From positions 436,982 through 500,981 of the forward strand of contig JANPWX010019815.1 in NCBI GenBank assembly GCA_024734555.1: 64,000 bases of DNA. Direction: 5' to 3'. The position numbers were made by a program, and so were the translations under genes. The notes under the pieces were generated by a model. The model was not told where the DNA came from. It saw nothing but the letters and a program-made list of their open reading frames with translations, and did not search any database. Source of the stretch: Trochalopteron elliotii. Lineage: Eukaryota > Chordata > Aves > Passeriformes > Leiothrichidae. Positions 42,676 to 55,217 of this stretch are shown here, one piece after another. Numbering within the stretch: position 1 is the first letter of the stretch; every line of letters starts with the position of its first letter.

Positions 42676-44694
42676 CTAAAGATATAAAAGAATGTGTTGG
42701 TGATTAGGCCATCCTCAAAAGGGAAAATATCGTTTACTCAAGTTGAGCTAGGCAAGTCAAGCCACGGAGAGCAAAACCCCAACCAGTCTGGCAATGCTTC
42801 TGCAAAAACCCCTGGAAAACAAGGATCTGTATTGTCCTTAAGACATAAGGGCACATTTAATGACAGCCTGCTTTGATGCTCTGGAGCTCTCCTACAACTG
42901 TCTTACAATTTGCAAGCCACAGCGAGAACCAAAGTGCTGGTTTTGAATACAGCATGGAGAGCTAAAAACATTATTTGATTGTATGCACCTAGGCACAAGA
43001 CAGCACACTGTGGCAGGCACCTCTGATTGGTAAAACGGAAAGGCAAAAAAGGCAGGCTATCCTGCAGCTTTACTAATTTCAATTGCTACGAGCCATGGGC
43101 TACCCAAAGGTGCAACTGATCTGACACGGAGTTAAAAGCATAAATATAAGCTCTACAGCCTCCCTCATCTCAGGGAAAAGCTTTTGCTCCAGCCAAACAT
43201 TATAACCCATATTATACACCTACCTCAAACCTCAGCTTGGCCATATCCTTTCCCTGAGGCAAAAGACAACAGGCTTGGAAGCCCATCAACAGAATCAATA
43301 TCAATTAAGGGTATTCTGGACCCAGAAGGGGACACTGCATTGAAAAGGTTCAGCCAACACACTGTAGGGTTCCAGCTGATGCATCTCAATTTCTACCATG
43401 TCGTAGCAATAACATTTCTTGTATGTGTAAACCTCCAATCATTTCAGACTTTCTAACTTATAGATCTCTAATATTCCACACGACTACTAGCCTTTGAGCA
43501 CAAGCTTCACAAAAAGATGCAGCCCCCCTGTGAGATGCTACTCTTCATTTGACCTCGTGCTTCAGCTGTAAACCAGCCACTACTGTGCTCCAGTACATAG
43601 GTAAAACACCTACACTTGACCTTGCTTCCCCTGAGGATTAAGGTAACCTCTTTACCACACAATTGGGCAGGGCCAATATGAGGTACTGCAGCTGGTCTGC
43701 TGATGGATGATAGCCTGTAAGGCCATCGTCATTCAGCTGTGCCCCACCTGAGCCTCCAGGGAGTCACTATGTCTGTGCGGCACCTCCAGCAGCAGGGCGT
43801 TTTGTTTCTTAAACAGCTGTAATATTCTCCAACCACACAAATGGCCACCATGGTCAAATGATTCTCCATAATGTGCAGGAGCACTCAAACAGACACCAAA
43901 AGATCTCCAACAGAGTCCTGCGCAAGAAAATGTCCTAACAAACCAGACAGTCTTGATTATGTTTTGGTATCTGCTCCTTGTGTGTTTGTAGAGGCTTGCT
44001 GACATCAGTTGCCCTTAATTATTATTCCAATATGACAAGAAACAAGCAGCACCATCAGAGCCATAATTATTAGAAGACTAAATAAAGAACTGCTATGCAC
44101 AATGTCCAATAAGTGGGTGATTGTTGAAAGTAGCAGCATGGCCTGTTCCACACGTAAGGCAGCCTTTCTCACTCCTGTAAAGTCCAGGAAAACCTTTAAT
44201 TTTCTGGAATCTGAGCCCAGAGCAGCATAAACACTGGTGTCTGGGAAAATGTGGTCTGCAGTGAGAGATCAAATGAGGGTATGCCTGCTGTGACACCAGC
44301 AGAAGACAGAAAATGGACAAAATAGTCTTCCATAACAAAAAACCCCAAACTTCTGATTAACAGGAAAGTGACAACTTTTTCCATGCATCTCTGCTGGTGT
44401 GAACAACAAGCTTCTGGCAGGAAGTGTTCTAGACATCAACAAAATGTCTGAGAGGGTGACTTCTCTGGGAATGACATCCATGTATGTTGTACACACAGGG
44501 TAGGCACAACTGTCAGGGTGGCATTGGATGGATCAGGTAGAGGCCCAGCATTTCATGATGAGAAAATCTTCTCATATGTTGGTTTCCATTTTCTCCCACT
44601 GTCCTGGATAATTTTGGAAATTTCAGTGTGTTCTCAAAATGCTATGAAAACAGCTTTTGATTTCAGAATAACAAGTGCCCACACACCACGCTGA

Positions 44695-44830
44695 AACCAA
44701 TATGTTTAAATACATACACTTTTATGTGTGTATTTGTACATACATATATACATTTATATACATCTTTAAATATACATTTATTATATATGTATACACATTT
44801 ATATAAGAACACTTGTAAATATTGTCTGAA
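44695..44830. repeat. AT-rich low-complexity stretch (TATA/TACA alternation)
   Basis: Repeated ACATAT, ATTTATATA and TATATGTATA motifs with almost no G or C make this an AT-rich, easily unwound segment. It could serve as a scaffold-attachment element, but nothing in the sequence proves that. Confidence 0.8.
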
Positions 44831-47216
44831 TATAAATTTTTAGTTTTTTAAAATAATAATACTGAAAATTTCTAACAAAAATAATTAGCATCAAGTAAGA
44901 GCCTTACTACTGAGGCTTGTGCTAATAGTTTCATTCTGGTATTGAAGTTATAGTCTTTTGTCACTACGTAAGAAAAGGAATTTCAGATGTTTGAAACAGA
45001 AAGGCAATATTCTTTATTTTACCATATTTCACTTGTTATAGTCCTAGTCTCTATCTTGTATAAATGAAAAGCATAACCACGATTACAAGGATAAAAACTT
45101 TTGTGCTAAGGACTTCAACTAGTTATTGACTGTTCTTTCAACACAGCAATGTGGAACTGGGAATAAAAGAGAGACGCCATTTTGTTCCTGATTTTTATTT
45201 TAATTCAGTATTATCTGCTCAAAATGACTTGCAGATTTTTTTCCTCCATCAGAGCTGTCAATGAAAAGAAGAAAAGTGTTAAATTAATATGCTCAACACT
45301 TGCCATAATTCAGGAGTTACCGGGAAACATAAAAGAGGATTTAATCAATGGCAGTGACTCTCACTAATTCACAGTAACTCGCTGTCCAAGCATGCAGGCT
45401 CTCCAGGGAAAAAAGTAAAAGCTGTTCACAGATATGACAGAAAAGAGATTGTTTCTTGGGAGGTTTTTTAAATTATTTTCATTTACACTATGTTTGTTTT
45501 CTTGCAGTTTTGCAAAAGTTAATCAGACCTGCTAGGCATATGAGAAAGCTCGTACTGATAAAACTACAGCATCTAACACCTGGATCAAGATCAGCTACAG
45601 CTTCCACTGTTGCAAGAGGTAGCTGACTTTCATCACAGTCTGTGCCAATTCTATGGTGCTGGTTAGACAGGACCTTGTCTGCAGGGTAAAAATGCTTTTA
45701 GAAGAGACAAAAATGCTTATAATGATAACTAGACATGGCTCCTCCTGATACCACCCTCCCCTTGCTTCTTCATGCCTTCCCCCTTTATCCCCTCATCATC
45801 TCCTGCCAGCTTGGCTACTTTCCACCTCTCCTTGCTGTGCCTGCCACGCAGGACTCCTCCTGCCGCCGGCAAGGCTGCTGCCCACGGTGTGAGACTGCCC
45901 ATGGCAGGCAGGAATGAGGCAGGAAGGGCAACAAAACACCTTCTGCATTTCCTACATCTAGATGGAGGTTGAAGTGCCATCGGGGATACAGGGACTCAGT
46001 CAATCTGAAAATGGAAGAGAAGTCTCACCGCATATCCTATAGATCACTATTTGGGCAGTGCCTTTGTGAGCAGCTCTGGTATGGCAGCAGCATAGCCTTG
46101 CATGTGCCATCCATCACAGAATGACAAGGGCCAGGGAGCAAAGAAAACAGACAAACCCTGAAGACAAACAGCATAAACTAAGTGTGGAAGTACCCTGAAA
46201 GAGGAGCTGCTTGAATGAAAGATGCGGTTGGGCATCTACTTTATCTATATTCCTTGTGCCAAAATGCGGTAGGGCCTCACATTTAAGAGTCAATTAGACA
46301 CACAGAAAGGCACCCAGGCTTCTCACACCCCAGTCAGGATGTCTCTCTGTGACCTATGGACCTCCCCTGCTTTGACAGACTTTCTAAGAAAGCAACAAGG
46401 GTGATAACAGCGAGAGAACACAAAGTAGCGGAGCAATTGTGTCAGCGAAAGCCCCACACAGTTGGAAGGGTTTAACAGGCAAAAACAAGCAAGGTGTTAG
46501 ATCTTTCCTTATTAAGATGGCTTGAATAGCTGTCATTTTGTTAGCAATTTTTTCAGAACCTTATGTCTGCTGGCCTGCATAATATCATTGCAGATAAGGA
46601 ACACAAATTTCCATATTCTCTCTGCAAAAGACTCACTGATAATGTATAAGTGCAGATAACTTCTTCTCCCAGGACTTGTGAGTTTGGCAAAGAACATCAA
46701 TCTCCTCACTTTCAGTGCTTGATTGTATAGTTAATCTGCATGGAAGCTCAACACATTGAACAAATTAAACAGGAAACCTGCAAAATATTATCACACAACC
46801 ACACTCAGCTGAAATTCCATGAGTAGTTGTTTTTATTTCCCTGTCTTTTCTTTCCCTAGGAAGGCGCAAAGCCTTTTGAGAGCCTGAGCACAGGAATGTA
46901 TTAGGCATGCTTGCCAGTAGGCACATGTGCAGAGTTTGCTGCACAAAATTGTGACCAACAGCTTGGTGAGGGGTAATAGAAGCCACAAGAATAACACCCA
47001 TTGCCTCAGCCTCAGACTTACTGCCTTTTTTTTCCCTTTTTTTCTTTTTTTTTTTCCCTGCATAATGCTCAAGGCAGAGAACTAATGCAGGACAAATTAT
47101 ATTATTTCCAAAAGCCTTCTCCCCTTGCATATGAGATTGTAATCAAGGTCAGGCTTATCATCAGCAGACCAGGTTTTCTAAACATATAAGCTGCACTTTA
47201 AAACGTATACTGCTCC

Positions 47217-47340
47217 CAATGAGACAAAAAGCCTCCCCACAAACCTCCCAAAACCCTAACGAAACAAATAAACAAAACCCCCAAGCCACACAACAACAAA
47301 AAATCCACAAACAAACAAATAAACAATTAAAACCCACCAA
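47217..47340. repeat. CA-rich, T-poor low-complexity tract
   Basis: The plus strand is dominated by A and C (AAACAAATAAACAAAACCCC, ACAACAACAAAAAATCCACA), similar in style to the tract at 55138-55217. On the NRG1 sense strand it is T/G-rich. Confidence 0.8.
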
Positions 47341-50300
47341 CATTTGCATTGCTTCTCTTGGTTTTAATCCTCCTATTATTCTCTCAGGCAATGTTTGAAT
47401 TCTGAACACTTTTCAAAATCTGACTATTTCCTTCAAGCATGCTGATTCTCTGTGCAGATTACCTACATGACAAAACATTGTGGGTAATGATAGGAGATAA
47501 TCCCAGACAGCCAGCTCTCCAAAATACCAGAGTAACTGAACACGAGCTGAAGGACTGAAAAACCAAACAAATAATTTAGCTACTTAATGAGAATTTCTAA
47601 ATTCTTTTGAAAATACTGCCAGATACATTTCAGTTCTGGATCTTGATATTTGAATATTTGGGTCTGTGCAGAAGAGCAAAAGGAAAAATGACAAACCTGA
47701 CATTTGTCTTGAATTACACATAAAACCAAGATCCACAGAATATCATTCATTCTAGTGATGCTAAAATCAATTTTTTACAGAAATTTTAGGTATTGCCAAG
47801 GCCCAAAGAAAGGGTAGTACCAAAGGAATGGCTAGCAAGCAGCCAAGAAATAGAGCAATAGAGAGATATGGTACTACAGACACACTCTTTAAATACTGGA
47901 ACAACATGGAAGCAGCAACTGCCTCTATAAATCGACTTTGGGAGTAACGACTCCCAAAGGCTAGTCAGAAAGTCAGCTGCTAATCTGATAACCAGGTTTA
48001 GGTATGATGGTACTGAAGTCTCACTTGGTCTTGTCAAAGAAATTCTACACCAACAAACCCACCAACAAACACCTACCTAAAACATTTGTTTATTTGGCAT
48101 GAGATGCTTTCAAGTGCATGCTGTGTCACGCCAGTGTTCATAGATATTTACCCCTAGCCATGAAACTGCTCTGTGAGCTTGCATTAATCTTCTCTGTGCT
48201 CTCTCTGTCACAAGCCCAGTAAACCTCACCAATGAGAGCACATGGGTCAATTCATCATATGACCCTGGGAAGGCAGGATTATCAATAGGACACTGAAAAC
48301 GGGCAAATGGAAGAAGTACTATGCTCATGGAGTAGGTCTCACTCCTGCCCCCCCACTTCTACTCGACAAGAAAAATCAACTCCAGTAGAGTCAAAAAGGA
48401 TGGTAGTAGCAAAACAGCATGTCTAGAAGCATTGTGTCCAGGAGGAAAGCCTGAAAGCACCCATTTATTAAGTGTAACATGATAATGAGAGGCCATCCAT
48501 TCTCCTGCAGACACTCAAGATATCAGTTTCTGAACTTGGGCCTCCTCAGAGACAGGGAACTGTGTCCAAAGCAAAACGTAGGTTTTGCAAGAGAAGCTGG
48601 ATGTGAGCAAGTGTCTAACCTAAGGATTATGATTTAAAGGTCAACACTTAATTTATTTACTGATGATTGTGTCTGCGGGAACACACTGCCTGATTGCATT
48701 AAATACGCCCTCCTCTGATTCTCAGTGCTTTAGCTGACTCCAACTGGTTACATCCCTGTAAGCTTTGACGATCCTGCTAGACACTGTCAATACAAAAACC
48801 TGATCCTACAGACTGAAAATGTGGGACAGTGTAAAACAAATACAGTTGATATCCAAAAAGTGATTCAGGGAAAACAGCTTGTAAAGTTGATGGATGGGTC
48901 TGCAGGTTTATATTTTACATACCAAAGAGCATAAAAGGGGAATCCAGAATCTTTACTTGAACACTAATATTAAAGTAACCCAAAGCACAGAAATACTGTG
49001 CAGGATAAATTCCATGGACTCCAAGGGGACTTGCAAGTACTCAGTAATTTTATTTGTTTTTCACATGAAGCCACTTTTGATTTAGGAGCTAACTTTCAGG
49101 ATTGGAGATTTAAAAAATTTGAATCAGGTTATGTGACTTGAAGTCAGATGAAGGAAGGAAGTACAGTTTGCCACATCATACATACATCACTTTGTCTTGT
49201 TTGCTCTCCAATGTGAGAATGTTAAGCACTAATTTCTATTTTTTCTTGAAAAAAAGCCATTCAGTAAATTATGAAACGGATGGCACTGCAGCTGGTAGAA
49301 CCACATAAAAGCAAAGGCTGCAACTACAGTGTTAACTTGTCTGGGTCTCAGCCTTTGCTTTTTGTCCAGAACTGTAAGGTTCAGCAGATCACTGGACTGA
49401 GAAGCATGGAAAACTTAAACTTTGGGTCTCAGTTATGGTACTTGTGTAGCTACATTGGTGGGCCCTAAGATCATGTTGGGAAGAAAAAACCCAAACAAAT
49501 GGTATAAATTCAGAGGTTATATTTCTCAATTAAGGATGAAAATCCAGTTCTTTGGCAACTTCATTTTGTTTTTTCTCTTTTTGGTGGAATTTACTTTTTT
49601 AAATAGCTTCCTTAGAGCTTTAGCCTTTCAGTCCAGGATCTTAAAAGTGCTGCAACCATCTCCTCCTCTACCTCTCACACTTCACATTCTCTGGCCCACT
49701 CCTCTTTTGACATCATCAGAAAACAGAGAGATTGCTGTGTGTCAAATCCTGCAAGCTTTTCAAATCCTATGAACTATACCATATTTTGTAACTCTTGTTT
49801 TTATCTCTGACCTCCAGCTGCTTCTCCACGCTTTCAGCATTTCTCCACCATGCTCTTTCTCTTCACATGTTCCAGCAAAGCTGGGATTCTCACATCCAAA
49901 GGACATGAGTCATTGCTTTCTTCTGATCCTAGTCACAGAGGCCCATTTTTGCTTCTGGCTTACACTGTTTTCTTGGCTTTGTAGCATTTTCTAATTCTGC
50001 AACAGTTCCACTTCACAGATAAAGTGTACCATGCCTCAGCCAATAAATTGCCCAGTGCAGATCTATCCATGGCAGGATTTCACATGTCTAAAAATCCTCC
50101 TCTTCTTCCTGAGGCTGATGAAGTCTTAAGAGAAGGAATAACAATACACATCCAGCAACACTGCCAGCACACTTCTACATCCCTGGTTGGAGATATTCCT
50201 CATTGAGTATGGCACATTGTCCCTACTCCACCAGTGAGAGCTAAGTCATATATGTACAGGAGAAACACCCTGCACCAAGCAGAATTTATGTAACGTCAGA

Positions 50301-50506
50301 CAATGTTATAATCACAGTATTCACATAAGCTTTCCCTGTATTAAAATAATTTTACAGGTTGAACAAGAAAACCAGAAGGACCTCCTGTCCACAAGGATGT
50401 CTTATGAAAAAATGCAAAAATGCAGGGAGTAGGGAGTGCCATGACAGGTGAAATACAATGAAAATGGCGGTCAGAAGGCAATTCCCAGAATGTGGAATGG
50501 AGGTTA

Positions 50507-50511
50507 CCTCA
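50507..50511. repeat. 5-bp target-site duplication, left copy
   Basis: CCTCA directly precedes the TG of the LTR; the same five bases follow its terminal CA at 51163-51167. Confidence 0.9.
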
Positions 50512-51162
50512 TGTCTTGGTTTAGGGCCAATTTTGGGGGGGCCCTCTAGAAAGCAAATGCAAGCGGTCCCTCCCCCAACCAGTTTAGGGAAAATTTCCCT
50601 AAGAGAAAAGTGGAAAAAACCCTGTTTATTCAACAAGCAAAGTGTTCACAAGCATAAAAAATTAATAATATCAAACAATAAGACCTCTCACTGCTCTGAA
50701 GAGAGATGGCAAAATTGAGAGAGTTCTCATCATGGGTGGTAGCTCAGCTCTCCCAGTCTCCTATCAGTCCCTCTGGTGCTGAAATGCCGTCCTAGGCCCC
50801 TGTGGGCCACAGGTGTGAGCTCCAGGTGTTCTCTGGATTTTTCAATCCAGAACTGGTTTAAACAGTTCCAAGGAAAGGAAAAAAAAAAAACCCACAGTCC
50901 AGAGAACTTCTTTGCCTCAGCTAGCAAAAACTAACTAAAAAGCAAAGGAGAGCTCTCTCTCACTGTGTGCCCATAGACAGCACAGTCCAGGAGAAGGATG
51001 CAGAGGAGCAAGTGCAGTTTCTGAAAACAAACTCAGCACTTCTTGTTTTCCCCCCTTTTGCTCTTGGAACCAGTCTTAAAGGTGTAGAATATCCATCACA
51101 ATATTCATCATAAACAGAACAGACAATTGGGGATACAAGCACCATAAAGTCACCCCAGGGCA
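50512..51162 (-). mobile_element. Solo LTR of an endogenous retrovirus (ERVL-like)
   Basis: This 651-bp element begins TG and ends CA and is flanked by a 5-bp direct repeat CCTCA (50507-50511, 51163-51167), a size usual for ERVL. No internal retroviral gene region adjoins, so it is a solo LTR left by recombination. A polyadenylation signal AATAAA reads on the minus strand at 50630-50625, which sets the orientation: U3 at high coordinates, U5 at low, the same sense as NRG1. Its start on the minus strand, TGCCCTGGGGTGACTTTATG, resembles LTRs I recall from songbird genomes; the exact family cannot be named without a library search. The intact ends and matching duplications suggest a fairly young insertion. 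Short open frames inside it are not genes. Confidence 0.92.
50625..50630 (-). terminator. Polyadenylation signal AATAAA within the LTR
   Basis: TTTATT on the plus strand is AATAAA on the minus strand, about 115 bp before the 3' end of the LTR. This is where a retroviral LTR normally places its signal. It is in the sense of NRG1 transcription. Confidence 0.7.
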
Positions 51163-51167
51163 CCTCA
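51163..51167. repeat. 5-bp target-site duplication, right copy
   Basis: CCTCA directly after the terminal CA of the LTR, identical to 50507-50511. Confidence 0.9.
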
Positions 51168-54100
51168 GTAGGTCACCACTAGCCACCTTCCCCTGCATGG
51201 GTTTACAGAGCTAATCACTGCCAACACCAATAAGGATACATGAGTAATCTGAGTTTATCGATATAACCACTGGAGTGAATAATTAACCTACAGGAATAAC
51301 CAAAATGGATTTCCCCAAAACAATTGACTCCCCAAAGACCCAAACAATCTCCCCCTCACAAAGTTCACACAGAGGCCAATGCTTTCCACAAATTAGATGA
51401 GAAAACGTTTGGATATCCCAAGGCATGAGTGGAAGTTTAGGAGGTTCATTTATCTGCTATTGTTCCTCCCTGCAAAGAACCACTCATCCATATTGAAATT
51501 TTGGGGTGGTAAGGTGGAAAACCTAAGCTGAAACCTGTCTGCTGGCTTGCTTGACACAAACAAAAAGAAAATCAAATAATAGAAATGAATTTGGGAAAGC
51601 CAAGATTAACTGGAACATCAAAATGAAGAAGTTAGTGTTGCATTACTGGCTGCATAAAATATTTACAGCAGTGTGAAGAATTTTGAAACTTTCAAGGCAT
51701 TGATTTGCTTGTGCACAAGTCAAACTTAACACTGTGGGTATGGTTCCTCACTCACTACTTTCCTTCTCCTCCTCTCATTTAAATTCTTTGTGGCCAGCTC
51801 TCCTAGCAATACTCCCTTTCTAGGATTTGTGTGGGTGTTAAGCGAAGGCTGTAGAAAGATGTAGGCCTACAAAAACATCTGTGTACTAAAAGACTGCACA
51901 GACTGGAAAGCAACAGTAGTTCTTCCACTGCAACCTCAAAGGTTTTCTAATAGTTTTCTTCTGGTGTTGATCACAGATAGAGCAGAGTACATGCCAGCTC
52001 CATCCCAGCTATATAACAACTAACAATTCAATGTTCCCTGCCTCTGCCTGCTTGCCTTAATCTCTACCACGTAGAAAAGGAATGTGGAGGTATTACTGGT
52101 GCCTCCATTCCTAACTCAATTTGAAATATGACTGCTTTTGTACCTGCACACTAAAGGAAAAATCACAAGGTCTGACAATTCCAGAAGTGACACACCCAAA
52201 GCAAAAGGACCTGTTCTTCCCCAGGGACACAGCACAACCAGTCCAGGTCACTGAAGTTGACAAAGTGGCCATCACTTGGAAGAGTCTGTTGGAAAAATCT
52301 TCCTTTTGTGGGTGTTTTTGTTAGTTAGTTAGTTAGTTTGTTTGTTTGTTTTACCAGGAGGAGTCTAAACCCTTGAACCAATGAGACAGAAAGCCATTTG
52401 CCACATTTCAGGAACCAGGGAACTGGAAACACCTGGGCATTGCAAAAAAACCATAAGCTCAAACCAACCCCAACAAAAATGTAAACTTGGCAGCATTTAA
52501 CATCATGGACTTGCACAGTAGGCAGAGAAATCTCATTATGTACTCTTCAATACAATTTACTTCCAACATACTTGAACTCCACATTTATACTCTGCCGATG
52601 GTAAATCAGAAATGGAAACTGCAGCGAAAAGGAAGCATTTATGTCACAACTGTTTGAAAATGCACATGCTATCTTCAGACAAATGAGAACTTGAACAAAA
52701 TTCTAACAAATACTGCTAAATACTTGCAATTGGGAATAGCTTGAAAAAATACATAATTGGAAATCTCTCCATTGGATAAACTATTATACAAGATTGGACA
52801 TCCTTTTAAAGGCCAGTCTCCAAAAAATCCATAACCACGTGATAAGTAAAGCATGCGGGTACATGCCATGGTGCAGCAATCACTGGAAGAGGGACAAGAC
52901 AAATTATGCACCTCTGAAATGGTTTTGCACTATAGGCAAAAGTTAAAAAATTATGTAGGGAAAATTACGTGGCTTTTAAAGTATATTCCAGATCAACAGT
53001 AAGTGCTGGAATTGCATACTGGCAAATGTGTTTGAATGGTAAGTAGTGATCTCTACAGGAGTGGAACCTTCACACAAATATGGAAAAACTGTGACACAGA
53101 TCTCCAGGCTATCAAGTCCAGCCTGGAGCTTCTGGTCCATAACAATGTGACCCACACTGCCAGGTCAACCTTTTGTTAAGATCTCTCAATGGCCTTAAAA
53201 TCTGTGAGTACTTGAAAAAGACTAAAATATGCATCGAATGTTTAGTAATTATTTAACACTCTAACCATTGTGATTGTGGTCACCAGTAGCTACTGTCAAG
53301 GAGGAATTACAGCTTCTATTGTAGAAGAATGACATTCCTTACATAGAAGCCACCAGTGAACCTTGTGAACCAGCTCAAATACATGAAGGGTAATAAGCAA
53401 TGTGCATAACTTCCCGAGCCTTATTCCCCAATCTGGAGTCTCCATTAGCAGAACAGCATTTATATGGTAAATTTTAGCTAAAAAGGAGTTGGAGAATGAA
53501 TTCCACATAAATTCTGAACAGACTGCCAGCAAAAAGAATAAAGACATGGTAAATCAAGTAAAACTCCCTTCCCCCACTACTTTTTTAAAACTTACAGGTG
53601 GTTTTTGTATGTCACAATTTTGGATAAAATCACACCCTGAAAATTGATTATATCAATTTTCCAGTATCCAGGGCTTTATTTACTATATGATAAGAACTGT
53701 AGGCCTAGCACAGAACTAAGGTAAAATTCAGGCCCTGTGAAAATAAAATGCTTTGTCATTGATTCATTACAGCTAGACTTTTACCCCAGAAGATGGAGAA
53801 GTGTGCTACAGTTTTACTGAAGGGAAGAAATAGAGACCTTATCTATATCCAAATTTGCAGGGATCTAATTAAAATATAAATCAGTTATATTTAAACCAAT
53901 GCTAAGTCTCACTGTGAACACATTTAAACTGATTTAAAGCTGATTTATGATTAAACTCACATTAAAATCAATTCCTTAATAAATTGTTGAATCGATAAAC
54001 TTCTGGATTAAATTAGTCCTAACAGGTTTTCTAGAGGCAAAGCTTTCTCTGCATCAATAGCATTAAGAAAACTGACTTTAATGACAATGCCTTTGTGTGT

Positions 54101-55014
54101 TAACACTCATGCATGCATTCAGCATTCAGGGTAGGAAGACATCAATGTGATCATAAACTTCTGCATAAAAGACAAACCATACCAATGTCTCATCCCTTTC
54201 TTAGCCTCCATTTTGTTTCATTCTCAGGAAAAATAGCCTTGAGTACAACACAATCACTTCTCTACTACTGAGCTGGAGATTTTTGTATATCATCTTCTGT
54301 GGTTTATCTTTTCCATATAATTTCTATTAGAAGTTTCAGTTTGTTGTAATTTGTGCAACAGGAAACTTTTCCTTTGCTTTTACTTCCTATCCAAGGCATC
54401 AACTTCAATCATGAATCACATGGACTATATACACACAGCATGCAGCACAAAATGTGCTTTTTGCTGCTGAGAAATTACTGAAGAGCACTAACAGAACAAC
54501 TTCAAACCAAGCTGCTTTCACAGAGCCACACCAGATCTCAAACCAGCTCTGTACAGGTTTGGATAGGTGAGCTGCAAGGAAGGCAGCCATCTACATAATC
54601 CTTACTATAATAACATTATAGAAGGTCTCACACAAGAATAACCTGACACAACTCCTCAGGAAAAAGTCTACGTTAGGAAAAGCAAGAAGGTGTTGGTGTC
54701 ATGCTGCAGCAGCCTGGCAGACTGCTTATCTATTTCTTGGAAAACCAGAAATAAAATAAACTTTCCAGCCTGATCACATGTGGCCGCTATGCCTCTCTGA
54801 AGCTATCTGAAGCAAATAACTTCAAAATCTGTTAGAGGAGGGGCTGCTCCTTACCAGGCACAGGAAGGATGCTTTTACAAGCTAGATGAGATCAAGAATG
54901 AAAACAGGTTCAAATCTCCCTTTGGGACTATCTGTGTAGTGTTAAAACTAATTCTTAGACAGTGCCAGTCTTTTCCTTCTTTAACTAGTCTTAAAGAAAG
55001 ACAAAAGAAAAAAT
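51168..55014 (-). other. NRG1 upstream intron, unique sequence
   Basis: No exon or clear mobile element was recognised. A short (TTAG)n(TTTG)n simple repeat is at 52320-52353, and AT-rich DNA at about 53870-54000. Confidence 0.65.
52320..52353. repeat. Compound (GTTA)n(GTTT)n microsatellite
   Basis: Four to five GTTA/TTAG units pass directly into three to four GTTT units. Confidence 0.95.
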
Positions 55015-55217
55015 AAAAAAAGAGGAAAAGGAAAAAGAGGAAAAGGAAAAAGAGGAAAAAGAGGAAAAAGAGGAAAAGGAAAAAAAGAAAAAGGAAAAAA
55101 AAGAAAAAAGAAAAAAGAAAAAAGAAAAAAGAAAAAACCCCACAACAACAACAACAAAACCACACAACCCCCCAACCAACCAACCAACCAAAAAAACCCC
55201 AACAACAAGACAAAAAG
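55015..55217. repeat. 203-bp T-free tract: polypurine run followed by (CAA)/(CCAA) run
   Basis: From 55015 to 55137 the plus strand is purely A and G (units of GAGGAAAA and GAAAAA, 123 bp). From 55138 to 55217 it is nearly all A and C (ACAACAACA, then CCAACCAACCAACC), with two G near the end. No T occurs in the 203 bp. Long poly-purine/poly-pyrimidine runs can form triplex DNA. In the NRG1 transcript (minus strand) it gives a long pyrimidine tract. The overlapping minus-strand frames rich in Phe, Leu and Ser are artefacts of this composition. Confidence 0.97.

Larger units (their letters stand above)
42676..50511 (-). other. NRG1: NRG1 intron upstream of Ig exon A (proximal part)
   Basis: Intronic DNA with no recognised exon. 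It contains an AT-rich alternating stretch (about 44695-44830), a pyrimidine tract (about 47028-47060) and a CA-rich low-complexity stretch (about 47217-47340). A GC-richer patch at about 45730-45980 carries only short frames without features. Confidence 0.7.

Noticed and set aside
45729..45980. GC-richer patch with overlapping frames on both strands
   Set aside because: Low CpG density compared with a promoter, no recognised protein features and no convincing splice context.
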